From Streptomyces sp. NRRL S-37 (lineage in GTDB: Bacteria; Actinomycetota; Actinomycetes; Streptomycetales; Streptomycetaceae): a stretch of 64,000 nt of DNA. The number at the start of each line of letters is the position of its first letter. The first letter of the stretch is position 1. The stretch lies in NCBI RefSeq assembly GCF_000721605.1, contig NZ_JOIZ01000002.1:62001-126000 (forward strand), given 5' to 3'. A model generated the notes under the pieces. It had not been told where the DNA came from. It saw only the letters and a list, made by a program, of their open reading frames with translations, and did no database searches. Shown here one piece after another: positions 42,113-51,533 of this stretch. The translations under genes were made by a program, and so were the position numbers.

Positions 42113-43105
42113 TCAGGCGTCGTCGTTGCCGACCGCGGGTCCGCCCTCCGACATGCCGTGCACGGCGGGGACCGTGCCGAGCCGGCCCTTCTGGAAGTCC
42201 TCGAAGGCCTGCTGGAGCTCGTCGCGGGTGTTCATCACGAACGGGCCGTAGTGGGCCATCGGCTCCCGGATGGGCCGTCCGCCGAGGAGGACGACCTCCA
42301 GGTCCGGGGTGTGGGAGTCCTGCTTCTCGTCCGCGCGGACGGTCAGCGAGGAGCCGGCCCCGAAGACCGCCGTCTGGCCCAGGCGGACCGGACGCCGCTC
42401 GGCGCCGACCGCGCCCTTGCCCGCCATGACGTACGCCAGGCCGTTGAAGTCCTCGCGCCAGGGCAGGGTGATCTCCGCGCCCGGCGCGAGCGTCGCGTGC
42501 ACCATCGTGATCGGCGTGTGCGTGACGCCCGGACCCTCGTGGCCGTCCAGCTCACCGGCGATGACGCGCAGCAGCGCGCCGCCGTCGGGGGAGGTGAGGA
42601 GCTGGACGCTGCCGCCCCGGATGTCCTGGTAGCGCGGCGCCATCATCTTGTCCTTGGCGGGGAGGTTCACCCAGAGCTGGAGCCCGTGGAAGAGCCCGCC
42701 GGACATGACGAGCTGCTCCGGCGGCGCCTCGATGTGGAGCAGACCGCTGCCGGCCGTCATCCACTGGGTGTCGCCGTTGGTGATGGTGCCGCCGCCGCCG
42801 TGGCTGTCCTGGTGGTCGAAGATCCCGTCGATGATGTAGGTGACGGTCTCGAAGCCGCGGTGCGGGTGCCAGGGGGTGCCCTTCGGCTCCCCGGGCGCGT
42901 ACTCCACCTCGCCCATCTGGTCCATCATGATGAACGGGTCGAGATGGCGGTAGTTGATCCCGGCGAACGCCCGGCGCACCGGGAAGCCCTCGCCCTCGAA
43001 ACCGCTCGGCGCGGTCGTGACGGTGAGCACGGGGCGTGCCACGGCGTCGGCGGGCGCGGTCACACGGGGCAGCGTCAACGGGTTCTCGACGGTCACTGCA
43101 GGCAT
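42113..43105 (-). CDS. Pirin family protein
   Basis: The 330-residue bicupin has the pirin pattern: NYRHLDPFIMMDQMG, the metal-binding motif HPHRGFETVTYIIDG, SGLLHIE, and GGLFHGLQLWVNLP. A C-terminal cupin and a pirin_C segment (GRPIREPMAHYGPFVMNTRDEL) follow. Bacterial pirins are non-heme iron proteins; some have quercetinase activity and others bind metabolic enzymes. GAGGAGG precedes ATG 43105. An almost perfect dyad in the promoter suggests control by a dimeric repressor not encoded nearby. Confidence 0.93.
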   Translation of the reverse strand: MPAVTVENPLTLPRVTAPADAVARPVLTVTTAPSGFEGEGFPVRRAFAGINYRHLDPFIMMDQMGEVEYAPGEPKGTPWHPHRGFETVTYIIDGIFDHQDSHGGGGTITNGDTQWMTAGSGLLHIEAPPEQLVMSGGLFHGLQLWVNLPAKDKMMAPRYQDIRGGSVQLLTSPDGGALLRVIAGELDGHEGPGVTHTPITMVHATLAPGAEITLPWREDFNGLAYVMAGKGAVGAERRPVRLGQTAVFGAGSSLTVRADEKQDSHTPDLEVVLLGGRPIREPMAHYGPFVMNTRDELQQAFEDFQKGRLGTVPAVHGMSEGGPAVGNDDA

Positions 43106-43124
43106 GTCGGTACCTCCTCGGGTA

Positions 43125-43143
43125 CGCTCATTTTAGTTGAGCG
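43125..43143 (-). promoter_or_regulatory. Operator-like dyad upstream of the pirin gene
   Basis: CGCTCA and TGAGCG are separated by 7 AT-rich bases that include TAAAAT on the minus strand, a likely -10 region, 20 bp before the pirin start. A short-leader promoter overlapped by a repressor site, for example of the MarR or redox-sensing type, would look like this. Confidence 0.6.
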
Positions 43144-43220
43144 TTGAACTTCCTGCCACCCCGAACGACGAAAGCCCGGAGGACATTCCCTCCGGGCCCG
43201 GCGTTCAGGGGTGACAGCGG

Positions 43221-43685
43221 TCAGCCATACATGCGGCGCATCGCGAACTCGACCATCTGCTCCACGGCCTTCGCGTCGAACACCATCCGGTGCTCGCCCT
43301 CCATGTCGAGCACGAAGCCGTACCCCGTGGGCAGCAGGTCGATCACCTCGGCGCCGGTGATCACGAAGTACTTGGACTCCTTGCCCGCGTACCGCCGCAG
43401 CTCCTTCAGCGAGGTGAACATCGGGATCACCGGCTGCTGGGTGTTGTGCAGGGCGAGGAATCCGGGGTTGTCGCCGCGCGGGCAGTAGACCTTGGAGGTG
43501 GCGAAGACCTGCTGGAAGTCCTCGGCCGCCATCTGCCCGGTGGTGAACGCGCGCACCGCGTCGGCGAGCGAGGGCGCGGACGGCTCCGGATACAGCGGCG
43601 CCTGCTGCCCGTACCCGCCCTGCATCTGCTGCTGCGGCGGGACGTAACCCTGCTGCGCCCCCGCGCTCTGGTCGTAGCCGTACAT
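43221..43685 (-). CDS. SseB family protein
   Basis: The 154-residue protein has a Gln/Pro/Gly-rich N-terminus (about 1-35) and a C-terminal SseB-like domain: VYCPRGDNPGF, PVIPMFTSLKELRRYAG, VLDMEGEHRMVFDAKAVEQ. SseB-like proteins in actinobacteria have no established role. ATG 43685 starts the MYGYDQSAG sequence; no strong ribosome-binding site is visible. It lies between pirin and the divergent acyl-CoA dehydrogenase gene. Confidence 0.8.
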   Translation of the reverse strand: MYGYDQSAGAQQGYVPPQQQMQGGYGQQAPLYPEPSAPSLADAVRAFTTGQMAAEDFQQVFATSKVYCPRGDNPGFLALHNTQQPVIPMFTSLKELRRYAGKESKYFVITGAEVIDLLPTGYGFVLDMEGEHRMVFDAKAVEQMVEFAMRRMYG

Positions 43686-43857
43686 GCCGCACAGACTACT
43701 GATCCGCCGGGAGGGCTGGGTCACAGATGTCCGGATCGGGGTTGCTTCTTATTACCGACGGGTAGCATCATCGTAGCTACTTGCCGGTACGCGAATCATG
43801 TGAATCAGCCGCGAGGAGTCAGCGCCTCGCCGATACCTTTCCAACGGAGCCGTCGCC

Positions 43858-45684
43858 ATGGGGCACTACAAGTCGAATCTCCGCGACATCGAGTTCAACC
43901 TCTTCGAGGTGCTCGGACGCGACAAGCTGTACGGCACGGGTCCGTTCGAGGAGATGGACGTCGAGACCGCGAAGAGCATCCTGGAGGAGCTCACCCGCCT
44001 CTCGGAGAACGAGCTGGCGGAGTCCTTCACCGACGCCGACCGCAACCCGCCGGTCTTCGACCCGGAGACCAGCACCGCGCCCGTCCCGGCGTCCTTCAAG
44101 AAGAGCTACCAGGCCTTCATGGACTCCGAGTACTGGCGCCTGGGCCTGCCCGAGGAGATCGGCGGCACCACCGCCCCCCGCTCCCTCATCTGGGCCTACG
44201 CCGAGCTGATCCTGGGCGCCAACCCGGCCGTGTGGATGTACTCCTCGGGCCCCGCCTTCGCCGGCATCCTCTTCGAGGAGGGCAACGAGGTCCAGAAGCA
44301 CATCGCGAAGATCGCCACCGAGAGGCAGTGGGGCTCCACGATGGTGCTCACCGAGCCGGACGCCGGCTCGGACGTGGGCGCCGGCCGCACCAAGGCGGTC
44401 CAGCAGGAGGACGGCTCCTGGCACATCGAGGGCGTGAAGCGGTTCATCACCTCCGGTGAGCACGACATGTCGGAGAACATCCTCCACTACGTGCTGGCCC
44501 GCCCCGAGGGCGCCGGACCCGGCACCAAGGGCCTGTCCCTCTTCCTCGTCCCGAAGTACGAGTTCGACTTCGAGACCGGCGAGCTCGGCGAGCGCAACGG
44601 CGTCTACGCCACCAACGTCGAGCACAAGATGGGCCTGAAGGCCTCCAACACCTGCGAGATGACCTTCGGCGACCGCCACCCCGCCAAGGGCTGGCTGATC
44701 GGCGACAAGCACGACGGCATCCGCCAGATGTTCCGCATCATCGAGTTCGCCCGCATGATGGTCGGCACGAAGGCGATCTCCACGCTGTCGACGGGCTACC
44801 TCAACGCGCTGGAGTACGCCAAGGAGCGCGTCCAGGGTCCGGACCTGGCCAACTTCATGGACAAGTCGGCCCCCAAGGTCACCATCACGCACCACCCGGA
44901 CGTCCGCCGCTCCCTCATGACGCAGAAGGCGTACGCGGAGGGCATGCGCGCCCTCGTCATGTACACCGCCTCCGTCCAGGACGCCATCCAGGTCAAGGAG
45001 GCGGCCGGCGAGGACGCCTCCACCGAGCACGCGCTGAACGACCTGCTCCTGCCGATCGTCAAGGGATACGGCTCCGAGAAGGCCTACGAGCAGCTCGCCC
45101 AGTCGCTGCAGACCTTCGGCGGCTCCGGCTTCCTCCAGGAGTACCCGATCGAGCAGTACATCCGGGACTCCAAGATCGACACCCTGTACGAGGGCACCAC
45201 CGCGATCCAGGGCCAGGACTTCTTCTTCCGGAAGATCGTCCGCAACCAGGGCGCGGCGCTGAACTCGCTGGCCGAGGACATCAAGAAGTTCCTGGCGCTC
45301 GGCGAGGGCGGCGAGGAGCTCGGCACGGCCCGCGAGCACCTGGCCAAGGCGGCCGTCGAGCTGGAGGCCATCGTCGGCCTGATGCTCACCGACCTCGCGG
45401 CCACCGAGCAGGACGTCAGGAACATCTACAAGGTGGGGCTCAACACCACCCGCCTGCTGATGGCCTCCGGTGACGTGATCGTCGGCTACCTGCTGCTGCG
45501 CGGCGCCGCGATCGCCGCCGAGAAGCTCCCGACGGCCTCCGCCAAGGACGTCGCCTTCTACACCGGCAAGATCGCGGCGGCGAAGTTCTTCGCGGCCAAC
45601 GTCCTGCCCGGCGTCACCCTGGCCCGCAAGGTCGCCGAAGGCGTCGAGCTGGACCTGATGGAGCTGGACGAGGCGGCCTTCTAG
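43858..45684 (+). CDS. Acyl-CoA dehydrogenase with C-terminal extension
   Basis: The 608-residue flavoenzyme introduces the alpha-beta double bond in fatty acid beta-oxidation. It has an N-terminal helical domain, a flavin-binding beta domain ([27 protein letters not shown]) and a C-terminal domain ([36 protein letters not shown]) that includes the probable catalytic base Glu445. The final 120 residues form the extra domain of long-chain FadE/AcdX-like enzymes, so the length is normal for this subgroup. AACGGAGCC lies upstream of ATG 43858. Confidence 0.93.
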   Translation: MGHYKSNLRDIEFNLFEVLGRDKLYGTGPFEEMDVETAKSILEELTRLSENELAESFTDADRNPPVFDPETSTAPVPASFKKSYQAFMDSEYWRLGLPEEIGGTTAPRSLIWAYAELILGANPAVWMYSSGPAFAGILFEEGNEVQKHIAKIATERQWGSTMVLTEPDAGSDVGAGRTKAVQQEDGSWHIEGVKRFITSGEHDMSENILHYVLARPEGAGPGTKGLSLFLVPKYEFDFETGELGERNGVYATNVEHKMGLKASNTCEMTFGDRHPAKGWLIGDKHDGIRQMFRIIEFARMMVGTKAISTLSTGYLNALEYAKERVQGPDLANFMDKSAPKVTITHHPDVRRSLMTQKAYAEGMRALVMYTASVQDAIQVKEAAGEDASTEHALNDLLLPIVKGYGSEKAYEQLAQSLQTFGGSGFLQEYPIEQYIRDSKIDTLYEGTTAIQGQDFFFRKIVRNQGAALNSLAEDIKKFLALGEGGEELGTAREHLAKAAVELEAIVGLMLTDLAATEQDVRNIYKVGLNTTRLLMASGDVIVGYLLLRGAAIAAEKLPTASAKDVAFYTGKIAAAKFFAANVLPGVTLARKVAEGVELDLMELDEAAF

Positions 45685-45757
45685 CCCCTTCCGGGACCTC
45701 CCGGGACCCTCCCGGACCTCCCCGGACAGACCCCACGAGATCCAGCCGGACCCCGCC

Positions 45758-45793
45758 CGAGGGCCCGCTCCCGCACCGGGAAGCGGGCCCTCG
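45758..45793 (+). terminator. Terminator between the acyl-CoA dehydrogenase and aminopeptidase genes
   Basis: A perfect 12-bp stem, CGAGGGCCCGCT, encloses a 12-nt loop, 74 bp after the stop codon and 20 bp before the next start. Confidence 0.75.
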
Positions 45794-45812
45794 TCCTCGT
45801 TAAGGTGAACCC

Positions 45813-47111
45813 ATGAGCGCACCCTCCCGCTTCGACCGCGGCCACACCGACGACCTGATGTCCTTCCTGGCGGCGAGCCCCACGCCGTACCACGCCGTGG
45901 CGAACGCCGCCGAGCGGCTGGAGAAGGCGGGCTTCCGGCAGGTCGCGGAGACGGACGCCTGGGACGGGTCGGCCGGCGGCAAGTACGTGCTGCGCGGTGG
46001 TGCGATCATCGCCTGGTACGTCCCCGAGGGCGCCGACGCGCACACCCCCTTCCGGATCGTCGGCGCCCACACCGACTCCCCCAATCTGCGCGTCAAGCCC
46101 CGGCCCGACAGCGGGGCGCACGGCTGGCGCCAGGTCGCCGTGGAGATCTACGGCGGGCCACTGCTCAACTCCTGGCTCGACCGCGACCTGGGCCTGGCCG
46201 GCCGGCTCTCCCTGCGCGACGGCTCCACCCGGCTGGTCAACGTCGACCGCCCCCTGCTGCGGGTCCCCCAGCTCGCCATCCACCTGGACCGCTCGGTCAA
46301 CGCCGACGGCCTCAAGCTCGACAAGCAGCGGCACATGCAGCCGGTGTGGGGCATGGGCGACGACGTCCGCGACGGCGACCTGATCGCCTTCCTGGAGGAG
46401 ACCGCCGGGCTCGCCTCCGGCGAGGTCACCGGCTGGGACCTGATGGTGCACTCCGTCGAAGCGCCCGCCTACCTGGGCCGCGACCGCGAGCTGGTGGCCG
46501 GCCCGCGCATGGACAACCTGCTCTCGGTGCACGCCGCCACGGCCGCGCTCGCCGCCGTGGCGGGCCGGGACTCCGGCCTCTCCCACATCCCCGTCCTCGC
46601 CGCCTTCGACCACGAGGAGAACGGCTCCCAGTCCGACACCGGCGCGGACGGCCCGCTGCTCGGCGGCGTCCTGGAGCGTTCGGTGTTCGCGCGCGGAGGA
46701 TCGTACGAGGACCGGGCCCGGGCCTTCGCCGGCAGCGTCTGCCTCTCCTCCGACACCGGCCACGCCGTCCACCCCAACTACGCGGAGCGGCACGACCCGA
46801 CGCACCACCCGCGCGTCGACGGCGGCCCCATCCTCAAGGTGAACGTCAACAACCGCTACGCCACGGACGGTTCCGGCCGGGTGGTCTTCGCGGCGGCCTG
46901 CGAGAAGGCGGACGTCCCGTTCCAGTCCTTCGTCTCCAACAACGCGATGCCGTGCGGCACCACCATCGGCCCGATCACCGCCGCCCGGCACGGCATCAGG
47001 ACCGTCGACATCGGCGTGGCCATCCTGTCGATGCACAGCGCCCGCGAACTGTGCGGCGCGCAGGACCCGTTCCTGCTCGCGAACGCGCTGGTGGCGTTCC
47101 TCGACGGCTAG
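45813..47111 (+). CDS. M18 family aminopeptidase
   Basis: The 432-residue cytoplasmic enzyme is a dinuclear zinc peptidase. Its motifs include VGAHTDSPNLRVKPRPD with metal ligand His and catalytic Asp, GPRMDNLLSVHAA, AAFDHEENGSQSDTGADGPLL with the catalytic Glu-Glu, SSDTGHAVHPNY and NNAMPCGTTIGP. M18 enzymes remove N-terminal acidic or neutral residues in peptide turnover. It has its own terminator-isolated unit and normal length for the family. Confidence 0.94.
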   Translation: MSAPSRFDRGHTDDLMSFLAASPTPYHAVANAAERLEKAGFRQVAETDAWDGSAGGKYVLRGGAIIAWYVPEGADAHTPFRIVGAHTDSPNLRVKPRPDSGAHGWRQVAVEIYGGPLLNSWLDRDLGLAGRLSLRDGSTRLVNVDRPLLRVPQLAIHLDRSVNADGLKLDKQRHMQPVWGMGDDVRDGDLIAFLEETAGLASGEVTGWDLMVHSVEAPAYLGRDRELVAGPRMDNLLSVHAATAALAAVAGRDSGLSHIPVLAAFDHEENGSQSDTGADGPLLGGVLERSVFARGGSYEDRARAFAGSVCLSSDTGHAVHPNYAERHDPTHHPRVDGGPILKVNVNNRYATDGSGRVVFAAACEKADVPFQSFVSNNAMPCGTTIGPITAARHGIRTVDIGVAILSMHSARELCGAQDPFLLANALVAFLDG

Positions 47112-47199
47112 TCAACTGTCCTGCCGCCCACGGCGCATGGGCGCCGCCCGCCCGGGTACCCGGTGCACACCGGAAACACCGGACAGGGAGGCGACACTC

Positions 47200-47451
47200 A
47201 TGGGCCTCGGCGGATGCATCATCCTCATCGCCGTGGGAGCAATCCTCACGTTCGCGACCGACTGGGACATGCAGGGTGTCAACCTTGACCTGGTCGGCGT
47301 CATCTTCATGATCGTCGGTCTGATCGGCGTCGCGACCTTCAGCAGCATCGCCCGGCGCAGGCGGGTCGTGGTACCCCCCGCCACACCGGTCGTCGACGAC
47401 ACCACCCGCCCGCGCACCCGCGACGGGTACAGCGACGGGTACGGGGTGTAG
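47200..47451 (+). CDS. DUF6458 family small membrane protein
   Basis: The 83-residue protein has two transmembrane helices (GCIILIAVGAILTFA and LVGVIFMIVGLIGVATF) and a basic, proline-rich cytoplasmic tail. This matches the short two-helix DUF6458 family in Streptomyces. AGGGAGG lies upstream of ATG 47200. The role is unknown. Confidence 0.8.
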   Translation: MGLGGCIILIAVGAILTFATDWDMQGVNLDLVGVIFMIVGLIGVATFSSIARRRRVVVPPATPVVDDTTRPRTRDGYSDGYGV

Positions 47452-47526
47452 GGCCACCGCGGCCCGCACCCTGGACCGTTCGACCCAGGAAGGTTTTCAA
47501 GAGAACACCCACCCATCTCAGCAAGT

Positions 47527-47547
47527 AACTCAGTAATGTACTGAGTT
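47527..47547. promoter_or_regulatory. Perfect 9+3+9 palindrome touching a start codon
   Basis: AACTCAGTA and TACTGAGTT flank ATG, and the right arm ends at the base before the start codon of the next gene (47548). No ribosome-binding site is present, so the gene may be leaderless and the palindrome an operator over its transcription start. Confidence 0.8.
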
Positions 47548-47889
47548 ATGGACTTCACCGTTATCGCGCACGCTGTAGAGGTAGATGACGGCATCAAGCT
47601 GCTCTCGATGCGCTTCATCAAGAAGTACGCGGCGCCGGACCGGCAGCGGCTGAGCGCCGAGCTTTGCGAGGAGATCGCGAAGGAACTCGACAAGCTCGGG
47701 CTCATCACGCTGCCCCGGCGGCTGCCTACGTCCGAGAACGCGTCCGTATTCGTGATCGAGAAGGACAGCGCCCTCGGTCAGACCGTGGCCGTCGCGTCAG
47801 CCCTCGCCACCCTCGACAGGCTCGGCCAGAACCCGCTCCCTTGGCTTTTCGAAAACTACTCCGAAGCGCGCACCCAATTGATCCCCTGA
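47548..47889 (+). CDS. Hypothetical protein behind a palindromic operator
   Basis: I do not recognise this 113-residue protein. It begins MDFTVIAHAVEVDDGIKLLSMRFIKKYAAPDRQ, has a helical, Glu/Leu-rich middle (SAELCEEIAKELDKLGLITLP) and ends with a mixed segment (VFVIEKDSALGQTV, LPWLFENYSEART). It has no membrane segment or signal peptide. Its codon use is less GC-biased than that of its neighbours, which suggests acquisition. The perfect 21-bp palindrome abutting its ATG suggests tight repression, perhaps by itself. It is the first of four unknown plus-strand genes. Confidence 0.65.
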   Translation: MDFTVIAHAVEVDDGIKLLSMRFIKKYAAPDRQRLSAELCEEIAKELDKLGLITLPRRLPTSENASVFVIEKDSALGQTVAVASALATLDRLGQNPLPWLFENYSEARTQLIP

Positions 47890-48002
47890 CATCTGGACTG
47901 GATCATTTCTGACCATACGAATCCAAGTTCGATCAGGTTTCGAAATCGGCTTGGTGAGGCCCCCTCGGATCAGTAGTTTTATCGGTGCGCGAAGCGAGGC
48001 GC

Positions 48003-48030
48003 CTGCAACGCGCGAGCACCGCCGTTGCAG
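48003..48030. promoter_or_regulatory. Inverted repeat upstream of the 250-residue hypothetical gene
   Basis: CTGCAACG and CGTTGCAG are perfect inverted repeats 12 bp apart, 44 bp before the TTG start at 48074. An operator or an RNA hairpin is possible. I see nothing else in the relatively AT-rich gap 47890-48073. Confidence 0.5.
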
Positions 48031-48073
48031 CGGAGGCTCCCCGACATCCTTTGCCACGCAATGGAGTTGAGCC

Positions 48074-48826
48074 TTGAACGCTTCTGAGAAGCACTCTGCC
48101 ACCCCCGCCGCCGGCGGCGGGAAGGATCGCATACCCCATACATTCACGAAAGCGAATAACCCGCCCCGAAGCGTCTATGTCGTCGCCCTGTCCGGCGGCC
48201 CGGACATGGCCGTCGCCGGTTTGCTCCAGATGTCGTACGAGGCTCTGGAGTCGAAGGACCCGGTCAGTACGTGGGACGAGTTCCGCGAGGAGCTGTACGC
48301 GGACCCCGCGCTGAACGTCAGACGTGGTGACACGCTCCGCGCGAGGAAGCTCGCGGCCGGACAGGGCAGGCCGCGCCTCACATCGATCCAGCGCGGTCCG
48401 AGCCGGGCCGAGCAGTGGGGTTATCGGCATGTCCTGCGGCGCGGGCTGAAGGTCATCGCCCGGTTGCCCGGGACCACGGTCGGCACCGCTCTCGGAGCCG
48501 GGACGAGTACCGCCGCGACGACCGCGGCCCTCCTCGAAGGGCTGTCGTCCCGCCACCGCGAGGACGGATCGGCCGCCCTGGTGCTCATCCGCGCCCACAC
48601 GAGCGTCACCCACTGGTACGAGCTCACCCCCCGCCCGGCCCCGACAGCCCCGGACCTGCTCCAGGGCCCGCCGTATGCCCTGACCGCCGCGGACGGCCTG
48701 CTGGAGGCCGCCGAGTTCGTCGCGTACTGCGCGTACCAGCACCACGCCCGGTTTCACAACCGCCGGTTCCTGTGGGAGTGGTTTCCCGAGCTGCTCCCGG
48801 GCGCCCTGTGCCCCCTCCGGATCTGA
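48074..48826 (+). CDS. Hypothetical protein of the unknown island
   Basis: This 250-residue protein has no family I can name. After a polar N-terminus comes a strand-turn segment (SVYVVALSGGPDMAVAGLLQ), a charged part, a small-residue stretch (TTVGTALGAGTSTAATTAALLEGL) that could be a flexible or membrane-associated region, and a C-terminal part rich in aromatic residues (AYCAYQHHARFHNRRFLWEWFPE). TTG 48074 is supported by GGAG 7 nt upstream and is the only in-frame start for a long way. It lies 194 bp before the 775-residue gene on the same strand. Confidence 0.6.
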   Translation: MNASEKHSATPAAGGGKDRIPHTFTKANNPPRSVYVVALSGGPDMAVAGLLQMSYEALESKDPVSTWDEFREELYADPALNVRRGDTLRARKLAAGQGRPRLTSIQRGPSRAEQWGYRHVLRRGLKVIARLPGTTVGTALGAGTSTAATTAALLEGLSSRHREDGSAALVLIRAHTSVTHWYELTPRPAPTAPDLLQGPPYALTAADGLLEAAEFVAYCAYQHHARFHNRRFLWEWFPELLPGALCPLRI

Positions 48827-49020
48827 CGCCCGCCGCGTTCGACGAGCGTCACCGGCCGAGCATCGGGCCGACGCCGGAGGAGACTCCGGCCGTCGTCCCC
48901 GGCTGCCCGGCGCCGGAGTTTCCTCCAGGCGGTGGGCCTGTGCGGTCCACCCCTGTCACTTCCCGTCCCCTTGGCCTCGCCGGCCTGCCCTGTCCGTTCC
49001 CGTACCCGGAGGTCTCACCC

Positions 49021-51348
49021 ATGCCCGTTCACGCCCCCCGCTCCTTCACCGTGCAGTGGGGTTCCGAATCCGTACTGGTGTCCAACGTCGAGCCCGAGTT
49101 GCCGGTCGCGACCGCGGACGCGGACCTCACGAAGGTGGTCGAGGCGGGCCGGGCCAACCCGGTGACGCTGCTGCCGGAAGCCGCCTGGCAGGCCGTCGCC
49201 CGCGCCACGACCAGCCCCGACGGCGTCGCGGTGCAGCTGCGGCCCACCGCCGCCGAGCCCGCCGGACTGCTGATGGTGGAGAACGTCGACGGCGCGACCC
49301 TGCGTTCGGTCGTCACCCGCGTCCACCTCAGTGAGATGCTCCCCGGCATCCAGCCTCGCACCGGGATGGAGGTCATGGAGATCCCGGACCCCCAGGTCCA
49401 GGGGCTCACGGACGCCGACCGCCCCTGCGCCATCGTGCGCTACCGGTACCAGAACCCCACCCACCTGCGGAACCATGTGTGGCAGACCATCCACGGCACG
49501 CTGTCGCTCAACAGCTACGCACCTTCCATCCTGGCCCGTAAGGTCACTCGTAACCTCATCGCACACCCCGTCGAGATCACCTTCGAGGACGGCACCGAGT
49601 CCTTCCACGCCCTCGTCGTACGGGACGGCATCACCCGGCTCGCGAGCGCCTGGTCCGTCCTCGCCGGGCCGGACGCGGACGCGGCGGAAACCGCCGAGCT
49701 CGCGGTGGACTCTCTCTTCGGCAAGAACATCACCGTAACGGCGGCGCAGGGCGGCAGCCCGTTCGGGCAGCGCCTTGCCGCAAGCCGGGAGAAGTGGCGC
49801 CGGACACTCCGGGAGGAGTTCGCCCGGGGCATCGCCGAGCAGCAGCCCGGGACGCGCACCGCCCAGATCGCCCAGACCTCCGTCCTCCCGGCCCAGATCG
49901 CCGTCGGAGCGGAGGGGCACCCCGGGCACCTGCTGGCCGCCGAGGACATCTTCGACGACGCGATCCGCTCCGTACTGGCCTCGGTGCACGTCGAGTTCAA
50001 GCAGTGGGACACGGCCGCCCAGAACGTCGAGGTCGCCACGCGTGCCCTCAAGCGCGTGATCCAGCTCGGTGACTCCCTGGTGCCCAAGGACGATCTCCAG
50101 ACCGTCTACGGTCTGGCCGTCGGCCGCATCCCCGTGGAGGAGCTGCCGAGGGTGTTCGCCGGCGACGCAGGCTCCGAGCCTCCCGGCACCGCCCTGTGGC
50201 GCAGCGTCTACCTGGTGCACGCCCTGACCCGGCCGGAGCTGCTGGAGCCCTTGAAGGACCAGGCCAAGGCCATCAAGGGGGGCAAGCGCATGGGCCTGAA
50301 GGGATTCGCGGAACTGCTCGGTCCGCTGATCGACCTGCCGTGGCGCTCGCACAAGAAGCACGTCACCACCCAGGCGCGCAACGCCTGGAACAACGGCGGT
50401 GTCCTGACCTCCGACGTCATCCAGGAGTGGGAGCCGTGCCCCACGGACGACTTCACGAGCCTGGTGAAGCCCGCCCTGGCCGGTGACACCGACGCACGCT
50501 GCACCCTGGCCGTGGCCGGAGGCGTGGCGCTGATCGCCGACAAGCTCCTGACCCGGAACGTCGGTTCGGCCCTCATGGCCGCCAAGGAGAAGGGCGGCGT
50601 CCCGTTCCGCGCCGACGTCAACCAGGTCGTCGAGGACTTGTCCCAGCAGCACAACGAGCTGGGACTGTGGACCCTCGCGCTGGCCGCGAACCGGTTCCGC
50701 AGCGACGCCCTGCCGGAGAACGCCGTGACGATGCGCCAGCTCATCCACAAGCAGAAGACAGGAGGCGCTCCCGGCACGCCGTACGTGCACTTCAAGGTCG
50801 ACCTGGACAGCCCCGACCTGATCGAGCGTGATGCCGACGGGGTGCCCGTGACGCTGTACCAGTGGGACGTCGTCTGGGCCTCGAACCCGGAACGCGCCCT
50901 CAAGGCGCATCCCCCGAAGGCACCCCTCGTTCCGCGCCCGTCGGGCCCGGTGACCGGCTCGGCGCCGGAGGCCGCCGGAAGTGGATCCGCGGAGGCAGAC
51001 GGGAGTACGCCGGGCGGGGCCCACGACGACACGGACCCCGGCACGAGCGCCCCGTCCCCGGACCCGGACGGACCGCACGAGGCGCACCGGCCCGCCAGCC
51101 AGCGCGCCGCCGAACACCGGCTGGTCCTGCGGCAGAGCATCACGGACGCCCGGGACTCCCTCGACCGGCTGCTCCTCCTCGAACCAGAGGTCGGCAACCA
51201 CACCCCCATCGTCCCGGTGGGCGTCCTGGACGAGCTCCACATGCTGCTCATCGGCCTGCAGACGGACGTGGAGAACCTGCGCCGGAGGGCCACCCGGGAA
51301 GAGACGGTGCCGGAGGACGAGGAGGATCCGGAGGAAGGGGGGGCATGA
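49021..51348 (+). CDS. Large hypothetical protein with possible ParB/DGQHR-like segment
   Basis: The 775-residue protein has no clear family. Around residues 150-230 it reads ILARKVTRNLIAHPVEITF...HALVVRDGITRLASAWSVL, which recalls the substrate-binding core of ParB-like and DGQHR proteins (a strand, then DGxxRLxAA). The middle (about 290-640) is helical and well-folded in appearance; residues 650-710 are disordered; the C-terminus is a coiled coil (SLDRLLLLEPEV..., MLLIGLQTDVENLRRRA) ending in an acidic tail. There is no signal peptide or membrane helix. ATG 49021 has GGAGG 8 nt upstream. A DNA-related or defence role is speculation from the ParB-like segment. Confidence 0.65.
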   Translation: MPVHAPRSFTVQWGSESVLVSNVEPELPVATADADLTKVVEAGRANPVTLLPEAAWQAVARATTSPDGVAVQLRPTAAEPAGLLMVENVDGATLRSVVTRVHLSEMLPGIQPRTGMEVMEIPDPQVQGLTDADRPCAIVRYRYQNPTHLRNHVWQTIHGTLSLNSYAPSILARKVTRNLIAHPVEITFEDGTESFHALVVRDGITRLASAWSVLAGPDADAAETAELAVDSLFGKNITVTAAQGGSPFGQRLAASREKWRRTLREEFARGIAEQQPGTRTAQIAQTSVLPAQIAVGAEGHPGHLLAAEDIFDDAIRSVLASVHVEFKQWDTAAQNVEVATRALKRVIQLGDSLVPKDDLQTVYGLAVGRIPVEELPRVFAGDAGSEPPGTALWRSVYLVHALTRPELLEPLKDQAKAIKGGKRMGLKGFAELLGPLIDLPWRSHKKHVTTQARNAWNNGGVLTSDVIQEWEPCPTDDFTSLVKPALAGDTDARCTLAVAGGVALIADKLLTRNVGSALMAAKEKGGVPFRADVNQVVEDLSQQHNELGLWTLALAANRFRSDALPENAVTMRQLIHKQKTGGAPGTPYVHFKVDLDSPDLIERDADGVPVTLYQWDVVWASNPERALKAHPPKAPLVPRPSGPVTGSAPEAAGSGSAEADGSTPGGAHDDTDPGTSAPSPDPDGPHEAHRPASQRAAEHRLVLRQSITDARDSLDRLLLLEPEVGNHTPIVPVGVLDELHMLLIGLQTDVENLRRRATREETVPEDEEDPEEGGA

Positions 51349-51533
51349 GCTCCCGCCGTGCCTGGTCCGTGCGCATGAGGACCAGCAGCCCTTGCCGGTC
51401 GGCTCGGAGACTCGGGCGCGGGCGCGTCGGCAGGGTGGGAACGTGAGGACGGCGTCGTTCATACTTCGAACCTGCCGACCGCGTACGAGGGCCGGGATCG
51501 TACACGTGTGACACGGGCAAGGGGGCGACGGTT

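Noticed and set aside
51345..51446. A 33-codon frame overlapping the stop of the 775-residue gene by ATGA
   Set aside because: The product is mainly Arg, Ser and Gly, with weak codon bias and no recognisable feature. Coupled overlap alone is not enough.
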